DNA from: a virus
Length of the DNA: 40,364 nucleotides
IMG/VR virus record: IMGVR_UViG_3300049727_000008
Span: 1-40,364 of that record
Strand: one strand, 5' to 3'
The translations under genes were made by a program, and so were the position numbers. Numbering within the stretch: the stretch's first letter is position 1; every line of letters begins with the position of its first letter. Below, piece by piece: positions 15,335 to 30,300 of the stretch. Below the pieces are notes generated by a model, which saw nothing but the letters and a program-made list of their open reading frames with translations, searched no databases and was not told the origin of the DNA.

Positions 15335-18300
15335 ATGGCGGTCGTTAATCAGATTACAGCTTGGTCGTACAGCCGGTATCAGCAGTATAAGAAGTGCCCG
15401 TTCGCTTCGAAGTGCAGCATCATTTTGAAGATCAAAGAGCCAAGCAACGAAGCAATGGAACGCGGCAACCGGATTCACAAATTGGCTGAGGATCATACTA
15501 AGGGCCAGATAAAAGAGTTGCCGCCTGAACTCAGCAAGTTCAAGGCAAAGTTCGCAGCTCTGAGGCGCTACAAAGCGAAAGCTGAAGACCAGTGGACTTT
15601 CACAAAGGCGTGGGCGCAGACTAGTTGGTTCGCTGCTGATGCATGGCTGCGAATCAAAGTTGACGTGCACTTCCTCAAAGCCAAAGGTAAGATACTTGAG
15701 ATTGACGATCATAAGACTGGCAAGATCCACGATGAGCATGCTGAGCAACGTAGCCTGTATGCGCTGGGCGGATTCTTGATCTATCCAAAGGTCGAAGTCA
15801 TTGACGCCGCCCACTTGTATCTTGACAACGGGCAAGAACAGAAAGATGTGTTTACTCGCGAGCAGCTACCAATTTTGCAAGAAGAGTGGGTGGATAAGAC
15901 GCGAGGCATGCTGAACGACACACGTTTTGCGCCGACTCCAGGTTACCAGTGTCGCTGGTGTTTCTTTAGTAAGAGTAAGAACGGTCCATGCCAGTATTGA
16001 ATTTTCCAGAGCCTAAGAAGGAACTGTCGCTGCGCGAGCGCGTGGCGGCCGACCTTCTTAGGAACTGCCAACTCTTTCAGTCTAAGATGGGCGACAGCAA
16101 AGAATCTGCAACTAAGCTGTTTGTCCACGTATTTGAGCTGTGTGTTGATGCGAGGGTAGAACTTGAGTGTATCAAGACAGGTGCTGGAGCGAACAGTTGA
16201 AAGGCGAGTCGCTTCTTGGGCAGACAAACATGGAATTGAGCACATAAAGCTCAACATCATGGGCAATCGCGGGTTTCCTGACAGGCTATTTCTGTTTTCT
16301 CGCGGGCGTCCTCTGTTCATTGAGTTCAAGCGACCCGGTGGCGTACCACGAAAGCTTCAAGAATTCAAAATTGAAAGGCTGAGGAAACTGGGATATGTCG
16401 TTCATGTCTGTGACAACGCAGCCGACGGAATCGCAATCCTCCAGTCGGCCTTGGAAACCGCATAACTACCAGAAGAAGGGAGTTCGGTTTCTACTTGAGC
16501 ATGGCGCGGCTGGCCTGTTCATGGATCCTGGACTTGGAAAAACAAGTATCGTTCTGGCGGCCATTAAGATCTTGATTAAAGAAAAGATTTCCAAGCGTAC
16601 TCTGGTAATCGCACCTCTGCGCGTTTGTCAGTTGGTTTGGCCAGCCGAGGCAAGGGATTGGACTGACTTCCATGGTTTGAAAGTTGTGGTTCTGCACGGT
16701 AAGGATAAAGATTCGGCGTTACGCGAGCCGGCCGATATCTATGTCATTAACCCTGATGGATTGCCGTGGCTGCTCGCAGAAAAGCGGTTTGAGTACTTAA
16801 AGATTGACACGCTTGTAGTTGATGAATCAAGTAAATTCAAGCATACGAACACCAAGCGGTTCAAACTTCTTAAGCCGTACCTCGGTAAGTTCCAGCGTCG
16901 CTGGATACTGACTGGTAGTCCAATGCCGAATGGATACATGGATCTATTCGGGCAGATGTACATACTTGACCTTGGGCGTTCCCTTGGGCAGTATATTTCG
17001 CATTTCCGGTTTAACTACTTCACGCCAACAGGATATGGCGGATACACTTGGGTTCTTAAGCCAGAAAGTGCGGAGGCTATTCAAGCACGAATCGCGCCAC
17101 TGACTTTGCGAATGGAAGATAGCGACTACCTTGAGCTTCCGGAAATTGTACCGGACGTTATACGCGTGAACTTGCCAGACAGCGCAAGAAAGGTGTATGA
17201 TGAACTTGAGGACGATATGCTGAGTGTATTGGAGGGAGAGAAGATTGTCACAGCGCTGAGCGCAGCGGCAGCTAGTATCAAGTGCAGACAAGTGGCCAAC
17301 GGTGGAATCTACTACCAGGATATACCTGAGGAGGGACAACCGCCAAACAAGAGGGAAACTGTGCAGCTTCACGATGCAAAGACTGATGCGCTTGTTGACC
17401 TTATTGATGAGTTGCAGGGAGCTCAGCTCGCCATTGCGTACGAGTTTGATCATGATCTTGCAAGGATAATAAAAGTTCTTCCAAATGGAAGCTATGCTGT
17501 CATTGGCGGCGGTACAAAGGAGAAGGACTTAATCAAGACTGAGGCCGACTGGAATAGTGGAAAGCTTCAGTATCTTGTGGCGCACAGAGCCGCTATGGCC
17601 CACGGTCTTAACTTGCAGAAATCACACTGCAAGCATATCTGCGAGTATGCGCTGACTTGGGATCAAGAGTTGTGGGACCAGTTCATTAAGCGGTTTAGGC
17701 GTCAGGGCAATAAATCAAGTCATGTATTCGTGCATAGCATCGTGGTGCGTAACACAGTTGACGAAGCTATGCTGAGGGCTGTGAAACGCAAGACTAAAGA
17801 GCAGTCAGGATTGTTGACTGCGCTGAAGGACTACGCAAGATCAAGGAGGCGTAAGTGATTCCAATCTACATTGTAAGCCGCGCCACAGAGCGAATGAGTA
17901 CACCGGGCATTCTGGCTGCGTCTGGAGTCAACCATTTCGTAGTTGTTGACGACAGCGTGCAAGCAGCTCGGGTACGAAAAGTGTCAGATTTCTGTCATCC
18001 ACTTGTTTGTCCATGCAGTGACTTGGTGGCAAAGCGAAATTGGATAACCAAATACCACAAGGAGATGCACGAGCGTGGCCAAGAATCAGGGCCGTGGTAT
18101 ATCGGCATGGACGACAACATTCAGGCGTTCACGACTGTAAGATCAGACTACTACGATAATGACACGGTACGCGCAGATGATGGAAACAACTGGCGTCCAG
18201 TGTTCAATTGTGAAACTGATCCTTGGATTTACATCAACGAATTGAACAAGATGTGCAAGCAAATGAGCGAAATAAATGCTCCATATGGTGGAGTGGCCAC

Positions 18301-21300
18301 CATGGAAAACCCGTTCTTCCGTATGAAGAAGTACAGTTATCGTCGTTTTGTTAAGACGAAAGTGTTCATCATGGATGCGAGTGCCAACATGATGTTTAAG
18401 CACTCCATGTGCCACGACAGTTACATGACCGCGCTGGCCATTGCACGGAATGGTCTTGTGTTGGTCAACAACTTCTTGTTCTACAAAGCTCGCTGGTACG
18501 AGAAGGGCGGAATTGGTGATCGCAAGGCGCGCGAGGCCGCAGGTCTACTGACTCAACTGCAAGAATGCTGCGATGAGTTCCCAGGTCTTGTTGCAATGGC
18601 GCGTGGCAAGAACAGCGCTCTTCGCGTTTGCAAGGTTCACGACACAAGCATTGACAAATGGAGAAAGGAGCATGGATGGCTATGATGCAGATTTACGTTC
18701 CATCACGAGGAAGAGTTGAGGCAAAGCAGACAACGCTTGAGCAACTCACAAAGGAGATGCGTAAGCGCACGACAGTAGTGGTCAACCACGAAGAAGGCGA
18801 TCTGTATGCAGAAAATGGGTGGATGTCTCGCTACTGGGAGGATGGCGTAAAGCTGATGGTGTGCGACAAACGAGCCAAACATATCGGTGATGTGCGCCAA
18901 GCCATCATTGATAGCCACGATATTGGGAAGCATGGGCCAAAGATACTTATGTTGGATGATGACTTGCGGTTCTTCATTCGCCGCACTGACGATCCAACAA
19001 AGTTCTACCCATGTGAGGAGCACGAACTCGTCGCCTGTATCAAGGACGTTGAGTCAACTCTTGACCATTACGCGCACGGGAGCATTTTAGCTCGTGAAGG
19101 CGGGAACCGCATTGCACCTCCGTATTCCTACAATAGTAGGATGCTTAGAGCTCTGGCTTACCGTGTTGACATCATGAAGCAACACGATGTGAGGTTTGAC
19201 AGGCTCACTGTCATGGAGGACTTTGACGTAGCTCTACAGTTGCTTGAGCTTGGATATCAAGCTCGGCTTACAACCGCTTATGTCCAAGATCAGCAAAGAA
19301 GCGGAGCTCCTGGTGGGTGCAGTATTTATCGCACACTGGAGAAGCAAGCTGAAGGTGCCCATGGACTTCGGGCCTTGCACCCAAAGTATGTCTTCACAGT
19401 GGTGAAGACAACCAAGACTGCATGGGACGGCGCAACAAGGACAGATGTGCAGGTTGAGTGGAAGCGTGCATTCGCATCGTACAAAGGAGAACCGCGTGCC
19501 CTATAAACAAGAGCCACCGTTCGCCATACAGGTTGAAATGACTGAGGGCTGCAACCTGATGTGCGACTTTTGCGGAATCAACGGTATTCGCGCCAAGGCC
19601 GGGAATTACAAGTTTCTTACTCCGGTACTGGCTGCGTCTGTTGCCAACAGCATCCACAACGCTGGTTGGACTAGCAGGATTGAGTTTGCCATGCACGGTG
19701 AGCCAACACTCAATCCTGAATATGTACGAATCATTGAAGTGTTTCGTAGATTCTTACCAAAGAACCAGTTGATGATGACAACAAACGGAGCCGGCTTGCT
19801 CAAAGGCGACTGTAACATCAATATCCGCAATTTGTTCGCGGCTGGCCTGAACCTGTTGGCAATCGACGACTATAAGTTCAGCACGGCTGCCGATCGTCTA
19901 CGTTCACAGATTGATGCAGCAATCGGTTTTGTGGACTATCCAAAGGACAGCTTAGACTTCAGCCCTCACCGGCGCTGGCCACCCAAGACGCACAGGGTCA
20001 TCTTCATTGAAGACCTGAACACGGCGAAAAGTGGAAGTCACAGCAACCTCACTAATCACTGTGGATGCGCTGGCAAGCCGACCAGTGCTCCAGTCGCTAA
20101 ACGCTGCGCCAAACCGTTCCGTGAACTGAGCGTAAGGTGGAACGGAACTATCGCTCTGTGCTGCAACGATTGGCGCGGCATTTACAAGATTGGTGATATC
20201 GTTGACAGAACACTGCCCGAACTATGGAACAATGACAGATTCACGGCCGCGAGAAAAAAGTTGTACGCTGGAGATCGTGACTTTGGCGCTTGTGCAGGAT
20301 GTGACTACACGACATACAGAAATGGCCTGTTGCCTGACAAACTTGGTCGCGACATACTTGAGCCGGCAAACGCAGATGATGAGAAGGCTATTACGCGAGC
20401 ATGCGCTGGAGAAACATTTACGCAGATAGTATTGCGGCCTTGGGAGAAGTGAATATGCGTACAGATGATTTGATGTATTGGATCAAAGAACGCCACAGCA
20501 TCTACACAAAGCGACAGAAAGGGTTGACGAAACCTTGGACAAGTGACCCTATCTTGCGTGACTTTCGTTTCTGTAACGTGTACAGAGAACTTGACGTTGT
20601 TACAGCCTGGATTGCAGAATACTGGCGCGCTCCGCATGATGGCGAGCAGCATCTGTGGTTCGCTATGGTCGTGGCAAGGTTGCTCAATCTTCCCATGTCT
20701 CTAGCTGCCGTAGGGTACCCGGTACCGTGGCACCCCGCTACGTTCACAAAGGCTTGTAGTGCTCGTAAGAAGTCTGGTAACCTGTTCAACGGCGCTTACA
20801 TAGTAAGCACCAATGGCCACGCCATGGACAAAGTTGACTATCTTGTCCAGTATGTTCTTAACCCGATGTGGGAGAAGCGAAAGGAGATCACGGAGGAGTT
20901 TGCCAAAGACCCGAGTTTGGCCAACTTGCACAAGACACTGATGCGCCAGAATGGCCTCGGCAGTTTCATGGCGGCACAGGTCGTAGCTGATCTTAAGTAC
21001 ACGATGCAATGGAACTCGGCGCCGGACTGGTTTACGTTCGCTGCCAGCGGCCCAGGAAGCCGACGTGGACTGAATCGTGTTATGGAATATCCAACCAAGC
21101 AGTCGTGGCCTGAGAAACTATGGAAAGATAAACTTCTCGTTCTGCTTGCAGAAGTTGAAGCAAAACGATCGAAGGCAAAACTACCAGAGATACACGCGCA
21201 GGATTTACAGAACTGCCTGTGCGAGTTTGACAAGTACGAGCGCGTTCGCCTTGGCGAAGGTACGCCGAAATCAAGGTACCAAGGGAGATAGAAAAAATGT

Positions 21301-24300
21301 ACGTTCTGCATGTTGATGATGTGGACACCGCACTTTGCTATGGAATAAGATTGTTGCGCCAACACGGAATAGTCGTTCCAACAAGATATGGCACGGCGCT
21401 GACAATGCCATGTCCTGTAACGACAGTATACCACCATCCTGAGAACAGAGTTCTATACAACTCTGTGCGCGATGCCAACCCATTCTTCCATTTGATGGAA
21501 GCGTTGTGGATGATCGGTGGTAGAAATGACACAGCATGGCCTTGTCAGTTCAACAGTAAGTTCATACAGTTTAGTGATGATGGACTGACATATCACGGAG
21601 CCTACGGTTTCCGTTGGCGCACTTGGTTCGGATTTGACCAGATTGCTAGCTTGATCGCACACTTGAAGCGAGACCCTGCCAGTCGCCGGGCTGTGCTGAC
21701 AATGTGGGATCCTGAGCGTGATCCAAAGAAAGCCGATGCTGGTGGCAAAGATGTTCCATGCAACACACACGTCTATTTTGACCTGTTGGGTGGCGTGTTG
21801 AACATGACAGTATGCTGCCGATCAAACGATATTATCTGGGGCGCTTATGGCGCGAACGCGGTTCACTTCAGTATGCTCCAAGAGTACATTGCGTCTGCTC
21901 TTGGAGTGCGCCTTGGTGAGTACAGACAGATCAGTAACAACTTCCATCTGTACACGAACATATTCCCTGACGGCAAGTTGACCGAGATTTTGAATGGTCA
22001 GCCAAAGACAGTCTACAGTCCAGATCCATCGCCTCTTGTGAATACTCCGATTGATGTTTGGGATAACGATTTGAAAAACTTCCTGAGTGACCCAATCAGT
22101 CACATGTACGAAGACAAGTTCTTCAGCACCGTGGCACTGCCCATGTATCAAGCATGGATGACCCACAAGGGCAAGGAAGGCAATCCGATGCTGCACGTTG
22201 GCGATATCGCATCTCCCGATTGGCGTTTTGCCGCCGAACTATGGCTAAAACAGCGTATTAAGTAGCAAAACCGTCGCTAGAGGCTCTAGCGACGTATTTG
22301 GCGCTCCGGCAGTGCGGTTTGGGCCTACACCATTACCGCACCTGCTGCGAGGGCTTAAAAACAACTTGTGTGTTCCAGTTTTGCAGTAGGAGGATCAAAT
22401 TGTTAAAAGAATTAGAGTTTCTGATCGGTGGAGGCGCGGTTCAGCGTTTTCACACGGTACAAACCATCAAACCGAACACAGTCGCCGAGCATAGCTTCGG
22501 TGTTGCCATGCTTGTTGATTTACTAACGGGAGGCACCGCCAGTAAGAACCTTGTGGTCGCGGCACTGCGACACGACATGGCCGAGCAAACTACTGGCGAC
22601 ATACCGGCTCCAGCGAAACGTGCGTACGGACTTCGTGAACAAGTGAACGCAATTGAAGAAGCGATCATGGAGGGTTCTCACTGGCCCATGCCAACGCTGA
22701 CGGAAACGGAGAAACAGGTTCTCAAGTTCGCCGACTGCTTGGATGGCGCTCTGTACTGTATTCGCGAAGCCAGAATTGGCAACGCCAAGAACATGCAACC
22801 GTGCTATCACAACTTCTGGTCGTACATCAGAGAACTTGCGCTGCCATTTGACGCCGTTATGGGATGGCCTGATCAGAGGGTGCTTAAAGAGGTCATGTTC
22901 TATACATCTAAACTTGGAAAGGAGGCAGGACTCGTTGGCTAAGATCACATTGAAATGGCCAGACAGCATACCGCAAGACCAGATTAACGTGCAGTTCATC
23001 CAGGGAATGCTTGACCGTATGGCGTTCGGCTATCACAACTACGGTCATATTAAGAACCAGTTTCCTGACAAGCACGATGCACTCGGTAATCTGGCGCTAC
23101 GGGTCAAGACTTACAAAAAGACCAAGAACACTGAGTTTCTCATGGACGCGGCAAACTACTGCATGATAGAGTTTGCGCGCCCTCGGTTCAGGGATGCATT
23201 CTTTGAGTCCACAAGCAAGGCGCAAAGTCCTGGCAGCATTAGAAGGAAAGATAGAAAAATCGTGAAAGGAAAAGAGGAGGAGTACTAAGATTCGTCCACG
23301 TCAAAAGGCCCACGCCATGCCTCTGTGCCGAGCAGAGGGTGGCGTGGGCCTTAGATTGCCGAAGGAGGCAACGGCAATATCGTTACTTGCTTCCAATCTT
23401 GAAAATCAAACCAGTCGAGATGACGGGGTACTTGAAACCGTTGCCCATCAATACGCCAGCGTTCAGGATGCTCCCGCTTACCGCGTTACTGAAATTGTAC
23501 TTGAACGTCCCCCCGACGTAAGTAGTGAACTTGTTGCCAGCCGTGAAGGTCGTTTCTCCAATCGCCACATCCCCACCGATTAGCAGGGTGTTGGCGGGTA
23601 CATTCGTCTTGGCAAGCCACTTCGCCGGGTTGTAGTCAACGTGCGCTCCGCCCAGATACGATCCAAACGTACCATCGCCGGGGAGATACTCATGGCCTAC
23701 AACATAGACGTGCAGGTTCTTGCTGGCCGTGTCGTAGAAATCAAAAGACTCGGACACATGCGTTCCCACGTTCCACGCATTGTTGTAGTGGAAGGCAACG
23801 GCCTCCGTGTTGGCGGTAAAGACGGGCGTGGTCTGCGCCGCACCAAAGGCGACTAGGCCAAGAACCAACGAAATGACGAACAGAATCTTACGCATTATGA
23901 TCCTCCTTGGATCGTGGTGGTGTCCTCTTTCACAGCTTCCTGCACAATCTGCGTTGGAATGATTAAGGACATTCCTTTTGTGAGTTTTGAACCTTGAAAC
24001 TGAAGTGTTATGGCCAGCGCCATCGCTACCAATCCAGAACAGAATCCGGTTGAAACTGATCCTGTGGCTAGACCTACTGTTCCCCAAGTGAACGAAAATG
24101 CAATCGTTGAGCTTAGAACCATGGTGAACAGCAGCCTGAGCCACAGAGACACAGCGCTCTGCTTTAGTCGGCCAAGAATGAAACTGGCCAGTCCTTGAAA
24201 TGGATCCACTTACTTGCCGACTTTGTTTGTCAGATAGCCGAACACAGCTACGGTACAGGCGAGCGCTAAATGCTTGGCGTCAAGATTGGCGGCGTGCTGC

Positions 24301-27300
24301 CAAGTGTAGACGACAGCGCCGACGACACCAAGAATCGTTGTCGCCGTATCGGGATTAAGTTTCGGTAGTGTCACTTGCTCCTCCTTCCACAGGTAGTGCG
24401 ACCCCGTAGTTTTTCACTCCTTCTACAATGTACTGAGCGGGCACGAACGCACCCTTCCAGTTACCAGAGTTCCACATTTTGAGAATCATCTCCAGTGACG
24501 GAGGTTTCTCTCGTTGAAGTTGATGGCTCAAGAATCCGACTGTGGCTTGAGCAGCTTTGTCAATCTGCATAGAGGCCTCAACAGGTGCTACACCGAACGG
24601 CGCCGCATTGACAGCCATGAGTTGCCAAGGCCCGACGCTACTGGCGGCGATTGGGCCGTACTGCTGATTGAGCTTTGCCTGTGCCGGATCATGAGAGTAT
24701 TGTCCAGTCCAGTATGCCGGCTCTAACCGAGGTTCGCAGTTCACACCAAAGCTTGATTCATTTCCAGAAATGGCCCAAAGAAGTTGCGCTCCATCAACAC
24801 CTGGTGGAAGTCCAATAATCTTCGGCCCGTACACTTTACAGATAGCGGCTACCTGACTGCGCGTGTAGTTAGTGAATTGAGTCATCTACCACCCTATCGC
24901 TAGAACTGTTGGGATGTACGTTGAGCCAGTGACACTGCCGGTGAACTGTTCAAGCAAGACTTCTACATTCGCAGCCGTACAAGCGCCGACTTGCTGATAC
25001 ATGGCCTGTGTTCCGGTTGGCGTCGCCGCGGCGACCTGTGTCGCAATATTCGCGTTAAGACAAGCGTGTGGAAATGTGTACGGAAATTGAATGACCTGTG
25101 TCTGTCCAGAGCCACTTCCAGTTGCGGCCGTTGTGCTCACACCGCTAGCCCATTGTAGAATCAAGCCATCGTACATCGTCGCGTAACTTCCTGCTTGTGG
25201 ACCAATTGTCGCGACCGTGTAGTAGCTGCCAGAGTTCGTTACAGCGCAAGTCTTGACGACGCCACCGACCATAGTGACAACAGCGGTCGCGCCAGTTCCA
25301 TTTCCACCGATAACGACGTTTGGCGTGAAAGGATAGCCAGTTCCGCCACTAACGACGCTACATCCAGTCACGACACAAGATGACCCACTACAGCTACCCG
25401 AGTTCGTTGTTACTGCCAGAACTGCCGGAGTAGTCGGACCTTGGATATTGACTTGCTGGCCTGGAACACTCAGGTTTGGAACAACTAACGTTCCTCCAGA
25501 ATTGTAGTAGATCGTGATCTGGTAGTATCCAAGATTAAGAACTCTGGAGTATCCAGTTGACGCAATGAACGAAGGAGTAATTGACAAACCGAAACTTGGG
25601 TCGTTGATTTGCTGAGCCGTCCACGTGTTTCCCCAAGTATCGCTGCTGCTGCCTTCAGTCTCATTAGCCTGTGCCCAAGTCCACGATGACGATGAACTCT
25701 TGCAGTATTGCGTAGAGCTGTATTGCAGACAAACTTGGCCACTACTGGCGCTCACACTGCCAGTGACACCTCCACTTAAGAAACGCTGGAACGTAACTTG
25801 AATTCCAGTGATCACAGAGCTGGTTGGTATGCTGAACCCAAGATTTGCGCCGTACAGACCACTCGCTGGAGTTGAGCTGTTGAAGGTCATAGTTGACAGT
25901 GTAGTCGTGCTGACACCTGTGTTCGGATTAGTCCACACCGAACCAGTGCCAGTTGTTGGAAGCGATGGCCCAACTTGTGCGACACTACTGCCAGTGTACT
26001 GAAGAGCGCCGATCACAAACTTTCCAGCTGATAGATCACTAAAACTGAGCGCTGCATTCGTAAGTCCGCCGACCCAAACATTATCGCGTTGACTGAATGT
26101 TGTTACGCCCGGACTGTACGGGATAACAGTCGCACCAGCGATTATCGTGGCAGGTGTGATGTAACTGTCGGTGATTTTGAGCCCCTGCGCGGCCGTTATT
26201 GTCGTGGTCGCGGTAGCTGGCGTTGAACCGACGTATAGGTGCTCAAAGTCAGGATTAATTGGAACAGCCGCGCCACTTCCATCAACAAGCAATCCAACAT
26301 CTGCCCATCCAAGACTAGCGTTGACGATATTGTCGCCGACACTGCTAAAGCCAATCAAATTGCTTGACATCAGCGGTATCTCAAACGCGAAAGTCTGGCT
26401 GAGGAAACTGTTGTTAGCAGAGCGAACATTCGTGCTTGGAGTGTTGGTGAACCTAATGCCCGGTGAGTTGGCAGGATAGAAGTTATTGGCGTACACCTGA
26501 GCATTCGGCGCGTTGTCAAGAACAATAGAGCCAATGTTCAGCGAGTTTGTGGTCACAGTTCCAAAGTCATTACGCGGGCCGATCTGTGGGCTACTGCTAG
26601 AATGAAGTACCACTGCCCCGCCAAGACAATTGACAAATTGGTTGTCATGAATCCACGGCATGGTAACATAGCTGCCAGTGATACAGGCGACCTGATTTGT
26701 CCCGTTCAAGTACAGTCCTGCCACTTCAACTTTAGACGGATCGTTAGTGCTGGTGCCGTCACCAAGTTGAATGAGCGTTCCAGAACCGCCGCCAGTGAAG
26801 ACAGTTCCGCTTGAATCTGGCCCTTGGCCAAAAATCCGCACAACTTCGCTGCCAGAACCATTTCCAAGAATCTTGAACACTGGCCAAGCGTTGAGAGTTG
26901 GATTGACAGCACCAAGAAGAACTGTGACACTGGCACCTTGGATCGTTACTGTGCGATTCCAGTACTGCGTAGTTGAAATAGACGTAATGCCACGCCCGTC
27001 AGCAACACCGCCACCAGCACTGATGACAGCAGAAATGCACGATTGCATCTGCTGATCCATAGTTCCAGAATAGATGTCGCAGAAAATCTGAACGCCATCA
27101 ATACTTCCGAATTTTCCGTTTCCAGAAATATTGATCGCTCCACCAGTCAATCCGTAAGTTCCAGTGCTGACTGGTCCACTGAACGTTTGTGTCGCAGTGG
27201 AGTTTAGAACGGCGAAGTTCGACTGATTCAGCATATAAGGATCGCTTACATTGTCAGTCGTACTCTGCGTAACGTTCGCACTGCTGGCCACCACAATACG

Positions 27301-30300
27301 ATAAGATTGACCGCTGGCCAACCAGATGTCGGCATAACCACCGCTGTCCAGAACAACTGGATTCGAATTCGCGGTTACTTGATAGGCGTCCTTGTAGGTG
27401 GCCTGAGGAATAAGCGTCCCAGTCTGATAGGTGTACACCAGACCGCCAGCCAGAGGTTGCCCGGTTTTGTTGAAGAACTGGATGTGTGGCATCGGCATCA
27501 CCGATGCTGTCGGCTGTGCTAGCAGATTTGCACAGACCAACAGCATCAGGAACAGTATTACTCTTTTCATTTTGCTCCTTTAGTTCCAAGCACTGCCTTC
27601 AACACTCGTTGCTTGTACCTATCAGCGATTGTTCTGTCGCCACTCTGCAAATCATAGGTACCATCTGGCTTTACCTTGACAATAGCGCCGCCCTTCAAAT
27701 TGCTCGCGCCATCAGGCTGAGCGCCATGCGCCGTGATGTCGCCACTCTTGCTGATAGAACAGTATCGCTCTCCATTTTGAGCGCGTTGTACTTCCTCGTT
27801 TGACAGACTGGTTGTTCCAGAATCGCCAGGAGTCATAGAAGGTTTAGACTCACCAACCGTGACATCTGCATTTTGAAATTGAGCAAGGAAACCCTTGGCG
27901 TTCGGATCTTTACTGATGCGCGTCTGGTACCGCTTCACAGTGCCGGGGTCTCCGCTCATAGTTCCATCTTTTGCAAGATTGACCTGTTCAGCTCCTTCAA
28001 CACTGCCAGGAACTATCTTTCCCTTCACGATGCTAAACGCCATACTTTCAGGGACTTTTAGCGGCATAGCGCGGGCTGGCCCGGTAGCTGCCGAGGGCTG
28101 TACGGCCTCGCTAGAAGTCGTGTTTACGGCTCCCGACGGCTGGTTTGGCGCGGTTTGTGGCTCAGAAGCAAGCGATGATGCTGGAAGTTGAATACTCCGC
28201 GCGGCTGGTAGCTGAAGAGGTGTTCGTCCTGCTGGTAGCTGTGCAGTCGGCGGCAACGAACTTCCACCTTGCTGGATAGGCTGGCCCTCAGGTGCATCAG
28301 TGCCGACATATCCTTCCGGTGCAGACAACATTGGCCTTGGAGTCGGCAAGGCTTTCTGTGTCAGTCCTGTGACAGGAGGAACCTCGGGCGACTGCAGACC
28401 AAGATCTGTATCGGCAGGGACAGGTTCCTTGACGTTACTGAACGCTCGGCGCATATTGTAGTTGAAGTCAAAAGTTGGACGGAGTATGGTGGGATCATAA
28501 GCAGTCGGCACCATACCATGCTGGCCACCCATGACAGTCTTCATGACAGCACCGACAGTGTTGACACCGCGCTTTACTGGACTGACAGTGTTGTAGGTCG
28601 CTGTTTCACCGCTCAGCGCGTTATGCGTGCGAACTGCATTTTCTTTCAAGTCAAACAATGCTGACTCAGTCGCGCGCATATTCTTGGTCATATCGCCAAT
28701 TCCAGGATACTGATCACCAAGCAACTTATCTGCGGCGTCATACGTGAGCCCACGAGCTTGTTTAGCTGCCAGTCGTACTTCGTCCAGAGTCAGATTTACT
28801 GCGCCTTGTTTCACTTCTCCCTTATTGTAGAAGTTCGAGTTCTCAAGTCGCTTGTTGAGCTCTACTATCTTGTCACGCAGCGCTTCAATAGAAGCAGTCT
28901 GCTGATTTGGAAATTCGGCAGCAAGTTCAGGATTTCCTTTAAGAGAAATTTGGTAATCCTTAATAGGATCAAATACCTGATTTGCTCTGTCTTCGGCAAG
29001 ATCTATGGCATGATCCACTACCGTTTTGAACAGCTTGGGACCGTTCTTACCAGCGCGAACAAAGTTTTCACCAGTGTACCCAAGATCAGCCATAGCCTCA
29101 CTGAGCGGGCCATGCGATGCCTCAGACAAAGCCGGCATATCAAACCTAGCATCAGGCTTCAAGCTGGCCGCAATGTAGTCACCGGGTTTTTCTTTTGCTA
29201 GAGGATTGAGACCAATTGGTGTCTTCATTTCCTCTGGAAGCGGCGGTCTTATTGATGGGCGGCCAGGATAGAGATCACCAGAAGCAGAAGCAGGAGCTGT
29301 TGCGTCTTCGTAACTCGTGATACTGTCACCAAACTCACCGCGGATACCACGCATACCACGCATTGCTTCAGGTAGAAGAGCTGCTCCAAGAGCTGGACCT
29401 CCAGCAGCAATCATACCCTTGACATCACCACGGCGAGCTGACGCTGCCAGATCTGTCGTACTGATGCCTAGAGCACCGCCAACTCCCATCGCAGCAACTT
29501 CTGCACCACTTGCTCCGGGTGGTGCTTGATTCATTGCGTCAATTGAGTTCTGCTTCTCTTCACTGGCCAGTTTCTGTAGCTCGGCGGTAGGGTCAGCTAC
29601 ACTGACACCTCCTGGGCCGACTTGCACGACAGGGCCAAGTGTCCTGGCCATGCTCAGCGCTGTCTTAGCAACTCCCTTTCCCATGTTCACGAACGAGTTT
29701 CCAACATCGCCCCAACTTGTCTTCTTATTCTGTTCATCTTCAAGATGCGTCGGGCCTGTTGTGCGCCAACCGTTGTTGATGGCGGCAGGTGCAGAAGATG
29801 CTCCTATCCAACGACCATTGGCACCTTTGGAATCAACCATCCATATAGAATTAGGAGCCGGCATCTTGGTTGGGTCAGTATAAGGATCAACAGGTTTGGT
29901 TGCTGGCCCATCTACTGTTCCTCCGTATCGCTGTACCAAATCATCAATGCCAGAAGACACGGCTGGTGCGGAAGAACCAATGGTTCCTCCGTATCGCTGT
30001 ACCAGATCATTCAAATCTGTTGGTGACGTGTTCATTCGACTTTGATCCCTCTTGCTGATGCTGCAGCTTTGAAAGCATCAGCATCGGCTTGCGAGTTTAG
30101 CGTGATAGTCTGGCCGTTAGCAATGACTTGAACCTTTCCGCCATTCGGGCCAGTAGGAACTCCAGACGTACTGTGAATTCTATTGTTGATGACATCACGT
30201 TGCTGATTGAGGCTCGTATGCACGTTGTTCATATCGTTACGAAGAATCTGCGCGGCTTGTTTAATCTGCCCAATCGTGGCGTCTTTACCAATCAAGGCTT